DNA from: Perognathus longimembris pacificus | Lineage: Eukaryota > Chordata > Mammalia > Rodentia > Heteromyidae | Direction: 5' to 3' | Length of the DNA: 64,000 bases | NCBI RefSeq assembly: GCF_023159225.1 | Contig: NC_063181.1 | Span: 22,842,073 to 22,906,072, forward strand | Shown here: positions 21,851-33,832 of the stretch, piece by piece | How positions within the stretch are numbered: the stretch's first letter is position 1 | Layout of the letters: the number at the start of each line of letters is the position of its first letter | Position numbers and translations under genes: made by a program | The notes under the pieces: model-generated | What the model was told of the DNA's origin: nothing | Databases searched by the model: none | What the model saw: the letters and a program-made list of their open reading frames with translations, nothing else

Positions 21851-22095
21851 TTCCTAGTCTGTGTCCACTCCATTTGTATCTCAGTCAATGTGTAAGGAGG
21901 AGGGGTCATGGGATTTAGAAAAATGATTCAGATCACCGAGATAACTTAGGTATTAGGATTAAAAAAAATGCCGTCTTTTAAAGAAAGTGGAGTGGTTTTT
22001 TGAAAAGAATAAGAGTACCAGACTTTTGTCTTTTCCTTTTGGATTTAAAGATTTGAATAGACATAGCAAACTCTACAGATGGCTCTGTGGCTATT
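21851..22095. other. unique noncoding sequence
   Basis: Nothing recognised. Confidence 0.35.
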
Positions 22096-22190
22096 GTGAT
22101 TGTGATGATGATGATGTTGACAAGGACATTGCTGCTGCTGCTAATGATAATGATGAAGAAGATGATGATGATGATGTGTGTGTGTGTAAG
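22096..22190 (+). repeat. imperfect (GAT)n/(GCT)n trinucleotide repeat
   Basis: Runs of GAT, GCT and GAA triplets ending in a short (GT)n. The Asp- or Met-rich frames here are artefacts of the triplets. Confidence 0.85.
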
Positions 22191-22247
22191 AGAGAGGGGT
22201 GGGGAGGAGAGAGAGACTGAGACAGAAACAGAGATAGAGACAGAGAC
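22191..22247 (+). repeat. purine-rich GA tract
   Basis: Mixed GAGA/GACAGA units; a minor low-complexity stretch. Confidence 0.75.
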
Positions 22248-22301
22248 AGACAGATTGAACCCAAAATCTCATATTAGACAACTGAGCTACATTCTTAGCT
22301 C
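22248..22301 (-). repeat. ID-like fragment, minus strand (weak)
   Basis: GATTGAACCCAAAATCTC (reversed B box) and ACAACTGAGCTACATTCTTA (reversed A box) at ID spacing. The purine-rich tract at 22191-22247 sits on its tail side. Confidence 0.5.
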
Positions 22302-22309
22302 TATGAGGT

Positions 22310-23640
22310 TTTCTTAATGAGGAGTTAAGTATTATTTATCCAAGAAAAAATGTTTTTGTTCATTACTGTTCTTATATTTTATGCTAGTAAATAAGGGGAT
22401 TATGTGAATATTTTTGACATTTCAAGAATTAGAATATTCATTTTGTTGTGATCACAGAAAAAGCTCCTCAGATAATACCTGACAGAAATTATTGAGGAGG
22501 GAATTGTATACCAATGTGTTAAGTATATGGATTCCATTGGCTGTTTATAACCATTACGAGAACCAAAGGTTTTGTTGATAAAGATCAGATAATACTGAGA
22601 TGCAGACAGAGAATGAGATCTGAATTGGTTCTTATCTGTTTAAAGCATTCCTTCATCACTTATAAGAAAAGGAACTAATTCTCCAAGAAACTAGGCATTA
22701 GTAATTTCTCTCAATTTTAATCACATTAAACTAGATAGCTGATTCATTAAAAGGGCTTTTATTGTCTGATAATTTTTTGCTACTTCATGTTTTTTAGATA
22801 TTTTCAAATTATATGCAGGCATTTTGTTACATATTTCACGTTCAAAATAGCTCAGCTGAGCACAGACTTTCCCAGCCAACCTCAGCTTTTCTCTCATTCA
22901 CAAGAGGCTGAGGGAAGTTTCCAACAGTGTTAAAAACCTATGGGCATTTTCCTCAGAAGGGCTTTATTCCATTTGAAATTATATTTATTTTCCAAATTCA
23001 TTATCATAGTGCTAATTCCTCTACCACCTGAGCCATAGTCCTATAGCTTTTAATTACTTATCAGATAACATTTCAGGGTATTTTGTGTGTTTTGGTCTAG
23101 GACAGTGATCTTTCTACCTATGCCTACATGTACTGCATGTGCACGTAGCTGAACTTATAAGTATGACCCAACAAGCCTGACCTATTTCTGGAGGTATTTT
23201 TTGCTAAATTTTTTGCACTGCCTGGCCTTGAACAGTGACTTTCCCCACCACCTCCCAGATATCATTAACTCTTGCTGCCATTTCTTTAGAGTCCAGACCC
23301 TTGTATGGAGGCTGCCTGCCAAATACAAGGCCACTGTGTCATAGCATTGGCCTAATCCTTTAGCCAGATCAAATCTGGGCATCAAAAGGGAAGCAGAGTT
23401 GGAGACCTTTAAATCCTGAACTTATCAGTCTTGAAAAACTTCTTCACAAACCCATTGTCTTACTAATTCATGGGTTATGTGCTCATTTTCTTCTGGTTAC
23501 CTGGTGCCAGAAACAAGTGACACCTTGATATTCAAGTTGAGCCTGTGCCATGCCTGTCACCATTTCTTCCAGTATTGTTTTTTATCAGAATCCATGGCTC
23601 CATATAATGACTGACCCCCCCCCAACTCCTCTGTCCCTCT
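22310..23640. other. unique noncoding sequence
   Basis: A weak reversed SINE trace (CTCTACCACCTGAGCCATAG, about 23021-23040) is all I recognise. The 67-residue frame at 23182-23385 (minus) is unassigned. Confidence 0.4.
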
Positions 23641-23659
23641 CTCTCACTCTTTCTGTGTC

Positions 23660-24491
23660 CCGCTTTCTCTTTCAGAATTATGCAAAAGAAAGGATTTTAT
23701 TATATTTCCCTACATACATATAATGTATCTGATCACTTTCAGCCTTTCTATTGTTCTCTATCTAGTTCCCCTTCTCCCAACTCCGCCTTTTAAGCTTTCT
23801 TACAAATTGATATGACTTTTATTATAACATTTTCATGAGTACATATAATATGCTCCAGTCAGTCATATGCTCGCTCATTTTCTCTTTTCCTCCTTCTACT
23901 GGTTCATCTCCACAGCTCTTCATTCATGTTTAAGTCCTTTTACTTTCATATCTTGACTCCACATATTAGAAAAAGCATGTGATATTTGACTTTCTCTGTC
24001 TTATTTGGCTTAATATGACAACTTCTAATTCTATCCATTTTCCTGCAAATGACAAAATTTAATTCTTCTTTATGGCAGAATAATACTCTATTATGTGTAC
24101 ATATCACATTTAATTTATCTGTTCATTAGTTGGTGAACACCTAGGCCGATCATAATTTAGCTTCTGTGAACACTGCTGTTATAGAATAGATGTAAAGGTA
24201 TCATGACTATATGTCGACTTTTCATTCTTTATGGATATATACCCAGGAATCATATGGCAGGATCTTTTGATAAGTCTGTTTCATTTCTGGTAGAATCTTC
24301 ATACTGATTTCCAAAGGGGCTGTACTCATTTCTATTTCCAGCAATGGTATGTAAGGATTTTCCCTTCCTGAACCTTGCCAGCCCTTGTTTTTATTTCCTG
24401 TTTTTCTTGATGATGGTCATTTTGACTGGGGTGGAATGGAATCTCAATGTAGGTCTGAGATATGTTTCCTTTATGGCTGAGAATGAGGATT
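23660..24491 (-). mobile_element. older L1 3' region, minus strand (first part)
   Basis: Contains reversed sequence typical of older mammalian L1 ends: CTGTCTTATTTGGCTTAATA, TTTATGGCAGAATAATACTC, GTGAACACCTAGGCCGATCA, ATGGATATATACCCAGGAAT, GATTTCCAAAGGGGCTGTAC and GACTGGGGTGGAATGG. These are reverse complements of the ORF2 C-terminal region and 3' end. The 3' boundary is approximate. It resumes after the inserted SINE. Confidence 0.7.
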
Positions 24492-24695
24492 TTTTTTTTT
24501 TTTTTGCCAGTCCTGGGCTTGGACTCAGGGCCTGAGCACTGTCCCTGGCTTCTTTTTTGCTGAAGGCTAGCACTCTGCCACTTGAGCCACAGTGCCTCTT
24601 CTGGCATTTTCTATATATGTGGTGCTGAGGAATCGAACCCAGGGCTTCATGTACATGAGGCAAAGCACTCTTGCCAGTAGGTCATATTTCCAGCC
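24492..24695 (-). mobile_element. IDL-Geo dimeric SINE nested in L1, minus strand
   Basis: T tail (24492-24505), reversed right half from GCCAGTCCTGGGCTTGGACT to TTGAGCCACAGTGCC, then reversed ID half (GGAATCGAACCCAGGGCTTC, CAGTAGGTCATATTTCCAGCC). An 8-bp target duplication TGAGGATT lies at 24484-24491 and 24696-24703. The SINE splits the older L1, so it is younger. Confidence 0.85.
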
Positions 24696-24760
24696 TGAGG
24701 ATTCTTTGTTTATGTGTTTATTGGCCATTTGTACTTCTTTGAAAACCTTATTTACACATA
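24696..24760 (-). mobile_element. older L1 3' region (continuation)
   Basis: GATTCTTTGTTTATGTGTTT, then ATTGGCCATTTGTACTTCTT, continues the L1 interrupted by the SINE. Sequence beyond about 24760 is AT-rich and unassigned. Confidence 0.65.
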
Positions 24761-24911
24761 TATTACACATATAACCTTATTTATACATATATATTATACA
24801 TATGATCCTTATGGATTTTACATATAAATCTCTTACTAAACAAATAAATAGAAAGTATATTTTTGGTATTATAAAAGTAAAACTTGCCTTAACATTTGTT
24901 AAAATGGTAAG

Positions 24912-25112
24912 AAAGGCAGGCATGGTGGCATAAATTTGTAATCTCATATGCTCGGGAGGCTCAGGGAAGGAAGATCCCGAGTTTGAGGACAGCCCAGACA
25001 ACTTAGCAAGACCTAGTCTTATGATACATTTTACAGTCAGGTAATGAGCCAGTAGAGTGCTTGCCTAGCCTTCAGAGGCCCTGGGTTCCTTCCCTCCACA
25101 CCCACACAGTTA
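24912..25112 (+). repeat. B1 plus ID composite SINE
   Basis: B1 half: GGCATGGTGGCATAAATTTG, TAATCTCATATGCTCGGG, GAGTTTGAGGACAGCCC, ending near 25015. ID half: GAGCCAGTAGAGTGCTTGCC and AGGCCCTGGGTTCCTTCC. This resembles the B1-dID type layout rather than B1-Geo. Confidence 0.65.
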
Positions 25113-25480
25113 CATAAGGAAGACTTCATGAAGGATTTTTGCAGTTCATGTCAAGTCTATTGCACTAATGGGAGATCAACTGTGTTCTTACTTCAGATCC
25201 AATAACAGATGGGTATTTATGGCCAAAAAGCACATTGGGGTTTGGAGTAATGGATAGAAAATTACTAAGAAGAGATCATGAGGGTAGGAGGATTTTTGGT
25301 AACTAACCAAGATTCTTATAGAAGACAGGGCAGTGAGCATGTATCAAATGTGTTGCTGATTTAGAATGTTAGTTCATAGGCAGGATGGGGAAATTATCTC
25401 TGAACTGACCTAGCAGGATGCTTGCTAAGGTTGAGTTATGCAAGCCCATCGAGGTGATGTCAAGGCCTAATAAACAAATA

Positions 25481-25485
<5 letters not shown>
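25113..25485. other. unique noncoding sequence
   Basis: Nothing recognised. Confidence 0.4.

Positions 25486-25519
<34 letters not shown>
25486..25519 (+). repeat. (CA)n microsatellite
   Basis: About 17 CA units, not beside a recognised SINE. Confidence 0.95.
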
Positions 25520-25521
<2 letters not shown>

Positions 25522-27154
25522 CCTGGAGACATCAAAGAGAAAATCTTCCTCTATGGAAAACAGCAATTTTGTCCTAGGAATTCTGGGATCCTTAAAGCAC
25601 TGCCAGAGGCAGGAGTGTTTCTGTGCAGATGGTGTGTGTTCCAGAGCTCACCCCATCCCCCTCCACCCTGTCAGTGTCATTTTGGCACACTGCCTTTCCC
25701 TCCCCTCCTTTCTGAGCCTGGAAAGTCGGGCCTTCAGCCTTCATGCAAGATGGATACAGCATAGGGGAGGAATTTGAGAAAACCCTTTGGAAAATGGCTC
25801 AGTAATGATGCTCATATCTTTTACACTCATCCTACAAAGTTGAGTTTATCAAACGAGGAAACATACACTACTCACATATGACATTTTATTCAGAGCCAAA
25901 TTATAAGGGAAAGGAGTTAATGTATTTATACCCAGAAGGATGGGCCAAGTTTTCTTTGAAAATGTCTTAGCCAGTTCAGATTTTTTTTTTCAAGAAACTA
26001 TAAACTGTTCTTTATCAAGTCGTGTGACTTTAAGAGAAAATGGCAGGAAAAAAATGTAGGTAGACATCCTTGGAGATTTTTATTATGGGTATTTGTAAAT
26101 AATAGAGGCCCAAACTTCATTTATTATATTTTATTACCTCCCTAAAAATGTGTGCTAAAGTATCCCTTGAGTGGGACAGAAAATCATCTGACTAAGTGGT
26201 CTGCTTTGGTTTCTTTCCATTGCCTTTTAAAAACACCACCAATATTGAAATATTTTTGTTTCCTTTGCTGTAGTGCCAGCAACATAATAGATGAGAAGAG
26301 TGGATGTTCAATGTTCTCCAAAAATATGACTTTGCCTCTTCCTGAAACTTGAGCCTTCACACTATAGCTTTCCATGTCTCCGCCATTTCCTGCTGGCTCT
26401 CTCCTCTAATTACTCTTCCTTTTTCACATGCCTTTCATGGATCTTCTTTCTCCTTCCCCTTTATTCCCTCTTGCCTACATTCCACATTTCTTTTCAACCC
26501 CTCTCTTTATTTAACTACAAGTGCTTAAAACTACTGTTAAGTCTCAAAACTAACTAACCCCTGTTTTGACAAAGTTGCATTCTGGCCTCAGAGCTAGGGT
26601 ACTTAAAAGACAGATGGACAGCCCCAGAGAAGAGTGTAGCAATGTGTTCTTCAGTTTTGCATGGATCAAGTGGTGGCCCTGTCCTTGGAAACACAAACAC
26701 ATCATCAGGTATCCCAGAAATAAAACTGTGTTTGCTTTGTGAAAGTTAAATTCCAAATTACCAAACACAGAATGTTGAGATGAGAATGTGTTACTGTACA
26801 TGTAGAAAGAAGCTTCATTGTGTATCTATCTGACAAGGATAAAAAGGGCCTATCACTCCATTCAACAAAATTCTGTACAACAATGGGTAGTCACTTTTGT
26901 TAAAAATAATTTTAAAAAGAAATAAAAACCAGAACAGAAATTGCAGCGGCCAAATTTGGCATTTTATGAATTTTCAAAAATATTTTACTCTTCCTCTAAG
27001 ATAAATTATTTCAATAAGAACTGATGTAAATTGAGGATGTCATAAAACTAATGGTAGATGACTGCTGCATTTTAAAGTAATTTTCTGATTAACAATAACT
27101 ATTGAAACTTCCATGTACACCTACTTAAGGATAATAAGATATTTTAAAGACTAT
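25520..27154. other. unique noncoding sequence
   Basis: Nothing recognised. Pyrimidine-rich at 26385-26510. Short frames carry no recognisable domain. Confidence 0.45.
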
Positions 27155-27214
27155 TAAAATAAATATTAAAATAAATAACTATTAAACTAATAAATAACTA
27201 TTAAAATAAATAAA
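27155..27214. repeat. short AT-rich tandem repeat
   Basis: About three imperfect copies of a TAAATAACTATTAAAA-like unit. Confidence 0.6.
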
Positions 27215-27465
27215 CAATAATTTTCAGAGATAACTTTTCCCTTAAAAGGACAGATTGTTGTTATTCATATGATTAGTTCAAGGCATTCTTATAAAGAAGC
27301 TAAACTATTATCAGATTATATTTTTAAAATAATGTCACCTTTGACATACCTGGAGAAACTAATGTGTGTTCTGGGTATCTTGGGTTTCTTTCTCTTTTCA
27401 CTATTGCTGTCTCTTTCCTCTCTATTCTAGCTACGTATACTCTTGTTGAGTTCCATTTCACGGTG

Positions 27466-27868
27466 TGTTAGTCAGGTTTTTGTTGCTGTGATAAAATACC
27501 TGACAAAACCTTGCAAAGTAATGAGAGATTTATTTTGGCTTACAGTTTCAGAGGTTTCAGTACTAGATAAGCTAGATTTTGTCTGGGCTCTGGCGAGGTA
27601 GAACATCATGATGAAGAAGTTGTAGTGGAATAGAGCTGCTTACCTAATGGCAGCCAGGAAGCAGAGAAATATAGATAGGAAGGGGCCAAGGCAAGGGATA
27701 TCATCTCCAAAGACATACCATTAGTGACCAACTTCCTCCTTACCTCCTCATAACCCATTAAGAAGACAGTGTCCTCATGATCCAGTCACCTCTCATTGGC
27801 ACCACAAGTTGGGGGATCCAGATTACAACATGTAAACCTTTTGGGGGGATTGTTGCATATCCCAATCA
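27466..27868 (-). mobile_element. MaLR-type solo LTR, minus strand
   Basis: The plus strand reads TGTTAGTCAGGTTTTTGTTG at one end and GGGGGGATTGTTGCATATCC at the other. On the minus strand it has TG...CA ends and a polyadenylation signal AATAAA (plus-strand TTTATT at 27529-27534). CATGATCCAGTCACCTCTC and TGGCAGCCAGGAAGCAGAG are MaLR landmarks. It looks better preserved than the LTRs at 6215 and 19095. I found no target duplication. Confidence 0.7.
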
Positions 27869-28009
27869 CAACAACCACAATCCAGGATGCACTTCCTACA
27901 TAGTCTCTCTAACTTAACTCTCTGTCTTCTGCCATGACTTAAGTCTTCTAGGTTATTTTCTTGAGAAATACTCTCCTTTTGATGCAAATGATCATAATAA
28001 TCATAGTGA

Positions 28010-28165
28010 GATAATAAGCACTGATGTGCTTTCTAGCACTTTGCATGTACTTGGCTATATTCAAACACTTGAGATATCTCATTTCATCCTCAAAACAGCC
28101 TTATGCAATATGCTGAACACTAATTACATTTAAGAGGTATAGATTTGAGGCAGAGTTATTTAGGT
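28010..28165 (-). repeat. MIR SINE fragment, minus strand
   Basis: CTAGCACTTTGCATGTACTT, GATATCTCATTTCATCCTCA, AAACAGCCTTATGCAATA and TTTGAGGCAGAGTTATT follow the reversed MIR order. Confidence 0.6.
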
Positions 28166-28194
28166 AGAACCCATCCCTTACTCTCTAACAGTTT

Positions 28195-28380
28195 TGTTTT
28201 TGTTTTTGTTTTTTTTACATTTTTACTGATGTATAGAGGAGTTACAATCACATAAGTCAGATACGGAGTACATTTCTTTTTTAACAGTGTCACCTCTTCC
28301 CTCATTTTTCTCTCACACTCTTAAGTCTAAAATACTTCACATGACTTTCAAGTACCTCAATGTTCTATGCCCATCCAAAC
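28195..28380 (-). mobile_element. L1 3'-end fragment, minus strand
   Basis: T-rich end, then ATTTTTACTGATGTATAGAG, GAGTTACAATCACATAAGTC, GAGTACATTTCTTTTTTAAC and ACCTCTTCCCTCATTTT. This is the same terminal L1 block seen at 2705, 41985, 43415 and 52858. Confidence 0.6.
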
Positions 28381-28399
28381 TTATGTATTACTACACTTA

Positions 28400-29739
28400 T
28401 CCTTTGAAATGTATTTTGGGGAGGAGGGGCAGGGACGTTTGGTAGATTAACTTCATAGAAAATCTGGAAATTTGTTCTCACTTTACTGTTATCATGTATT
28501 GGAATCTAAAGTTTAGATCATAAAGGAAATGGAACGTGAGACTCTTCTGCCACCTCAATTTCTCAGAAACATTTATCTATATCACAAACGTGAGAACCAT
28601 TTTGAAAGGGGTAGCAGTCCATGACCACAAATCATTGGCCCTGCAACGGGAAAAAGCTGATAATGAGCACAGAGATGGATGAAGATGATGCTGTACATAG
28701 AGGTGTCTTTAAGACTTCTCTTGTGCTGCCACCCCTAGTCAGTGTTACTGAATCTGGTCCCTTTCATAACTGAAATTCAAACATAAATTATACTGTAACA
28801 TCCCTATAGAAATACCTGAAGTCATAAAAGAGGAAGGAAGGAAGATGTTCTCAATACATCCCACATCATTAACATGTCAAATCTCTTTTCCCATTTAAAT
28901 GAAACTGGGATGTTTTCCAACTTTTCATTCTGATTGCAAGTATCATTGCCTCTGTTGTAGAAGGAGGGAGTTGATGTAGATGAAAGAACTAGTTTTGTGT
29001 TTCAACTAATCTCATCCTCTCAGCCAGCTGCCCTCCCTACTTGCCGTACAAACTCTCTGCTCAGAAATTACACATTCATACAATTTATCTAAGCCCAGAC
29101 CCTTGTTGTAGTCATTTTTGCAAAATGAGCCAATTTAGGATTGAGAGACAGAAAATAGGGAAAAATAAAAAAGAAAAGAGGTTAAAGAACCATGGCCAGG
29201 ACATAGAAATTAGACTTCAAAATGGAGCTAAAGTAATTTTCAAATCATTTCACCTGTCAGGAAAATATTACATGTAATAACTTTAAGAATTAGCCATTTT
29301 ATCTCAGTATATGTGGGCTAAAGAACTCCAAAGTGTAACTGTCTGACAGGGAAGATAACTATGTAGAAATCTGCTTAACTATACATCATATTATAAACAA
29401 CATCACCAATATCAATTAAGTTATTTCTGTGCACATACAAAGCTGTAGTTTCAAGGCAGTATTTCAGTGGCTGGCTCTTCAAAGGTCATCTTACAAAGTG
29501 GAAGATAGATCCTCTGAGAAGCCCATTGCCCACCTCCCTGGGCACAATTTTCTGTTTCATTGACTGTATTAGCATTAAACTCTTTAAGAGTGACAGGATG
29601 TAGGAAGGGGCTCCCACGTGGATCATGGGATCTGGAGGGCCAGCTGTTCCTTAGCTCAGATAATTCTTCTTTTGGAGATTTACAGATCTGTTTGCATTTG
29701 TCAGACCATGGCAAGTCTTTGTACTGCCCAGTTCTGATG
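28400..29739. other. unique noncoding sequence
   Basis: Nothing recognised. Overlapping frames on both strands at 29451-29745 have no known family. Confidence 0.4.
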
Positions 29740-30230
29740 TTTTAAAGGAGAGCAGCTTAATAATTTATTAACTGCAACATTTCCTCTGGGCTTTATCTGT
29801 GTGATGCCGTCGAGTCACAGAACATTAAAAATATGAAGAATTTAACAGAGACACATTCTTTCAGAGAGCCGTGGCCTTTTTGTTATTGACGATGCCAAGG
29901 ACTCCTCTGAGAGAGCCGTTGTTGGTTTACCTGTTTGGAAATGCAGCTAAAATTAATGTTCTGCTTTGTAAAATCGGATTGCAATATCAGTTGTGAGTCT
30001 GCTAACAATTAGCCTGGGTCTACAAGACAGTAAGACAATGAAAGTAAAGTGTGGTTCGAGTATGTCTTGAGACATGCCTTAACTGCCTGTACACTTCAGT
30101 GATGGGATGAGATGTCTACTCTAATGCAACTCAGTGCCTTCCCATGTGACACTGTTGCGCAGTCTCTACACCTGAGTAAACCTTGCCCATGTTTATCAAT
30201 AATGTCAAAAAAAAAAAAGCTGTTTTCCAT
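29740..30230. other. repeat-free segment, candidate conserved noncoding element
   Basis: Balanced composition and several CpGs in an AT-rich setting (GATGCCGTCGAGTCACAG, ATTGACGATGCCAAGG, AAAATCGGATTGCAATATCA), plus homeodomain-like cores (AAATTAATG, AACAATTAGCC). No repeat is recognisable. It resembles vertebrate developmental enhancers, but that is inference from texture only. Confidence 0.3.
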
Positions 30231-30309
30231 GAGGCTTCTTAAAGGTCCTCTTCAAAATGGATATTGCCTTTGTCTTGTTTGATACATTGATGATATTTAC
30301 AAGTGGTTC

Positions 30310-30332
30310 TTATTTTGTTTTGTTTTGTTTTG
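30310..30332 (+). repeat. (TTTTG)n short tandem repeat
   Basis: Four TTTTG units. Confidence 0.85.
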
Positions 30333-30369
30333 CTCAGTCCTAGACAAGCGTGCTAGGATACTCTCACTG

Positions 30370-30450
30370 TATTCTCCTAGTAATCCTTGCACAGCCCAGT
30401 GTAGTATCTTGTATGTGGTAGATGCTCATTCTCTTAATACATGTTAATCC
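30370..30450 (+). repeat. L2-like LINE 3' end
   Basis: CACAGCCCAGTGTAGTATCT, then GTGGTAGATGCTCATTC, is the L2 terminal pattern, worn. Confidence 0.45.
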
Positions 30451-30654
30451 TAATGCCCTAATCCCCCTTTTCTGTGTTTCTTCTACTCTTCTTAATAGCA
30501 TGTAATTATTTAATCATATCGTCAGCCCTTTTTAGCATGGAAAATAATTACATTTGGAGACTGTTACGTTAGGCTGGTATCAAATAAATAATATATACTT
30601 GCAAATGGCTCCTCAGTATACAGAATATTTTATCCTATGTATTTTTCCCTCTCT

Positions 30655-30772
30655 TGGAAGTGGAGTCTTACTAAGAGCTCAGGCTGGTCTTGAACTTGTA
30701 GACTCAAATGATCCTCCTACATCAGGGTCCTAAGCAGCTGAGACTACAGACAGGTAGCTGAATGCCTGGATT
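30655..30772 (-). repeat. B1-like monomer SINE, minus strand
   Basis: GTGGAGTCTTACTAAGAG, CAGGCTGGTCTTGAACTTG, AATGATCCTCCTACATCAGG and GCTGAGACTACAGACAGG follow the reversed 7SL/B1 order. Confidence 0.6.
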
Positions 30773-30839
30773 TGCTTTCATATATACTATTTGAACATCA
30801 TGTGAAACCTCTTGTCATGTCTATGGCTAAGGAGATAGA

Positions 30840-30950
30840 TGGGAGTCTTTTCACAGATAAAGAAGCTGAGGCTCAAAGAAGTCAATTTGTTTGTATGAAG
30901 TTCTGCTTCCAGTACATTTTAGAGTTCTAAATCAAAACAGATGTTCTGTG
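30840..30950 (-). repeat. MIR fragment, minus strand
   Basis: TTTTCACAGATAAAGAAGCT and GAGGCTCAAAGAAGTC correspond to the reversed MIR core. Confidence 0.45.
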
Positions 30951-31289
30951 GATTCATCCCATTTATGCACATTTTTTTCATCCACCAGTTACTGAGTACC
31001 CATTGTTTGGCTTTGAATAAACAGTTAGGATACTGTCTGGCCTCTGCTCTCAGGGGACCTACATCATAATAACCTAGCTACAGAGCTGTTAGAAATGATG
31101 GTACAGCCATATTGCCTCTCTATCCAGACTAATATGCAATTAAAAGACAACATTCACTTTCAGTAGCTGAGCAGATTCAATAAATTTAATGGCATTTAAT
31201 GATTATTCAGCTTGCATCATCTTTTATTCAAAGGTCAATGCCAATGCACTGTATAAACTATGCACTGTGTTTATAGATGACAGAGATAA

Positions 31290-31345
31290 TAGATTGTTTT
31301 ACCCTGTATACAGTTGGCACTTAATAAGTGTTTATTGACTAACTT
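31290..31345 (+). repeat. L2-like LINE 3' end
   Basis: CAGTTGGCACTTAATAAGTG and TTTATTGACTAAC form the L2 terminal pattern. Confidence 0.5.
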
Positions 31346-33229
31346 CTTCTCTGTTTCTGAACATGCACCTTTTATCATTGTCTCCTTCCTCTATAAAATC
31401 GACAAAAAGCTGATTACAAAGCATAATTGAGGGAATAAGGCATAATATTTAATTTAAAGCCATTTCAACTTGTTCATCAGTCAGACAAATTGCCCAAATG
31501 TTTTGTTCCTTCATCATAAAAGTGAAACTCCAGAGAAGGGAATCTGACTAAGCTTTCCTGTTTTGAGTTAATTTCACTGATAAGTCAACTTACAAATATT
31601 CTCGTGTTAGTAAGTACAAGTATTCTCAAGTAACCAACTTGAATGACTAGTTAATCTATTAGGTTCTTTTATATCACACTTTCAACATAAGGGGTATGGG
31701 ATTTAAACAGTGCAGAGTAATTCTTCCTCAAGGCTGTTTTATGTTGTCATAGCCACCTGCTCTATATAGCGAGCTGAGGTAATTAATAAGAGGCATTAAC
31801 ACGTCTAGTATCACTAGGGAGAGGAGAGGGAAACCCGAAAGCTGTTGAATAGCTTTAACTGTGAAACACTAAATGTTGCCTTACTTGCCATCTTTCACTT
31901 TACCACCCAACTTGAGATCATTTCTGTGAGATGAAATAGAAGGTAAGCTCACACCTCAGTGTAATTTTAACAGGTTTAATTACATGTTACTTGAAATATG
32001 CATTTGGCTATGGTGGTACCATACAGCCGCAGAAGCCATAGCCAGCATTTCTGGAAAAGCAGAGCCAGTGCTCAGGAGGGAGATGGGAATTAAAAATGCA
32101 GAGTTGAAATGACAAGAGGATGTTGTGCAGCCAAGAGATGTGGCCCAAGGGAGATCACTGAGAGCAGAAGGACAGGGGTAAACCACTAAACATAGAAGAA
32201 CCTTTGCAGAGGGACTTAGGAACAGAGACAGGCTAGGGACATGAGGAGATACGGACACACTATAGAGAGTACTTCATTACACTGATGGAGGGGAAATTAA
32301 TTTATTGAGGAAATGAGTTTCTGGTTGCACAGGTCAAGAAAACATCAAGAATTTAGGAAAGAGTGTCTTTGCTGTCCATTAATGGAGTTTAATGGTAAAT
32401 GAGAAGAGCTGACTGGGTTGTAAAATTGAAGGGATATTAACCAAAGGATAGTAATGTATTCTATAAGGATTAGTGAAAATTTTTTTGAATACCTATTTAA
32501 ATAAAAGCCCCAATGGAGAAAGAGCATAAGGAAGCATAAGTAGCAGTTTGTCTTAGTAGGCTAAAAGATGCTATCAGAGTGTTTTCTCCTAATGAGGTCC
32601 ATTTCCGTCACTGAATCTGTGCAAGCACATCATTAAAAACAAGTAACAGAAAATGTCTTTTTAAATGACACATTATTTCAGTTAAATCTTTACATCTGAA
32701 TCCTGTTCCTACTTATTTTCCTGTGCTTGTTGACAAGTCATTAGGAAAAAAGTGTTTCTTTCAATACTGCCTGTCATCTAAGGAATTTGTATACCTTAAA
32801 TAAAAAGGTGATGGATTAACACTAGTTAAAAAACAAAAAGCAGAACACTGTGGATCGTCCTGCATCTATCATAAGCCACAATATATGTATTTTAGACATT
32901 TGTAGTAGTAAAGTAAGGAACTAGAAGAGGAATCACAGAAAGGACACTAGAGAGTTAAAGAAAATGAGATGGTTAGAAATATATGCAAATGGTATAGAAA
33001 TGATCATTCTACAAGTCTAATTGATCTACAATATGAACACTGCCAAAAGATATTTTTTTATCTTAGCATTTATTTCACAGAAAAGCACCATAATTAAATT
33101 ACATCGAGTAAGACATTGACAAACATAGCTAATGGACTTTGGACTTTGGAGTTAATATACAGGATCCCTTTTACATGATTCCTTGCTTTGATATTATTTT
33201 TAAATACCAGCTAATATCCTGTTATGGAT
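31346..33229. other. unique noncoding sequence
   Basis: No repeat recognised. The 92-residue frame at 31980-32258 (minus) is Ser/Leu-rich and unassigned. Confidence 0.4.
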
Positions 33230-33430
33230 TTTTTTTTAGTAGACTGGTTAACAAAATGTCACCAATCCATGAGCGTTGGCAGGAAGTCAATGACACTTTA
33301 TCACAGAGAACTGCTGGCATGTTCATAATAATAACGATACCTCTGCTATGCGTTAGCTGTTTCTTTCAGCATCTCCAACATTATGCAGCACTATCGCACA
33401 TCATACTTACTAACTGAAATGTGGCTGACT
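33230..33430. other. repeat-free segment, candidate conserved noncoding element
   Basis: AATGTCACCAATCCATGAGC, GTTGGCAGGAAGTCAATGAC and ATAACGATACCTCTGCTATG sit in a balanced segment with CpGs (GAGCGTTGG, ATGCGTTAGC, TATCGCACATC) amid AT-rich DNA. The 92-residue frame at 33139-33417 overlaps it but shows no domain. Confidence 0.25.
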
Positions 33431-33832
33431 CTGACCAGACACCACACCAAGGTAGAGAATAATTATAATATTTCACAGCTGTAATCCTGGGGAAGAATAA
33501 TTTTTAAGCACCTCATGGTGATTCAAAACAAAATTTAGTAATAAACATCACCCTTGGGCTATTTCAAAACCTAGGGTGTAGTTATTAGGAAGGCCACCAG
33601 TATGTCTATGCTATCTACAAGTGCTTGGCCTGTAACTTCTTGCTGCTTAGGTTTTGTTTATATTTACCTCCCCAGGGAAGAAATATGAGAATAATATATA
33701 TGTATACATATATAACCAAGATTTTACATTGTCAAGGTTTTACTAGCTGGCAAAAGAGCCACATTTCTCTACCCTTTCCTCATAGCTATGAAAGCAAAAC
33801 TAACCTTGCACAGTTGAAATATACAAATACAC
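33431..33832. other. unique noncoding sequence
   Basis: Short (TATA)-like run near 33695-33715; nothing else recognised. Confidence 0.4.

Noticed and set aside
25418..25777. 119-residue frame with a His-Thr run
   Set aside because: Includes translated (CA)n. The C-terminal part has no recognised domain or exon signals.
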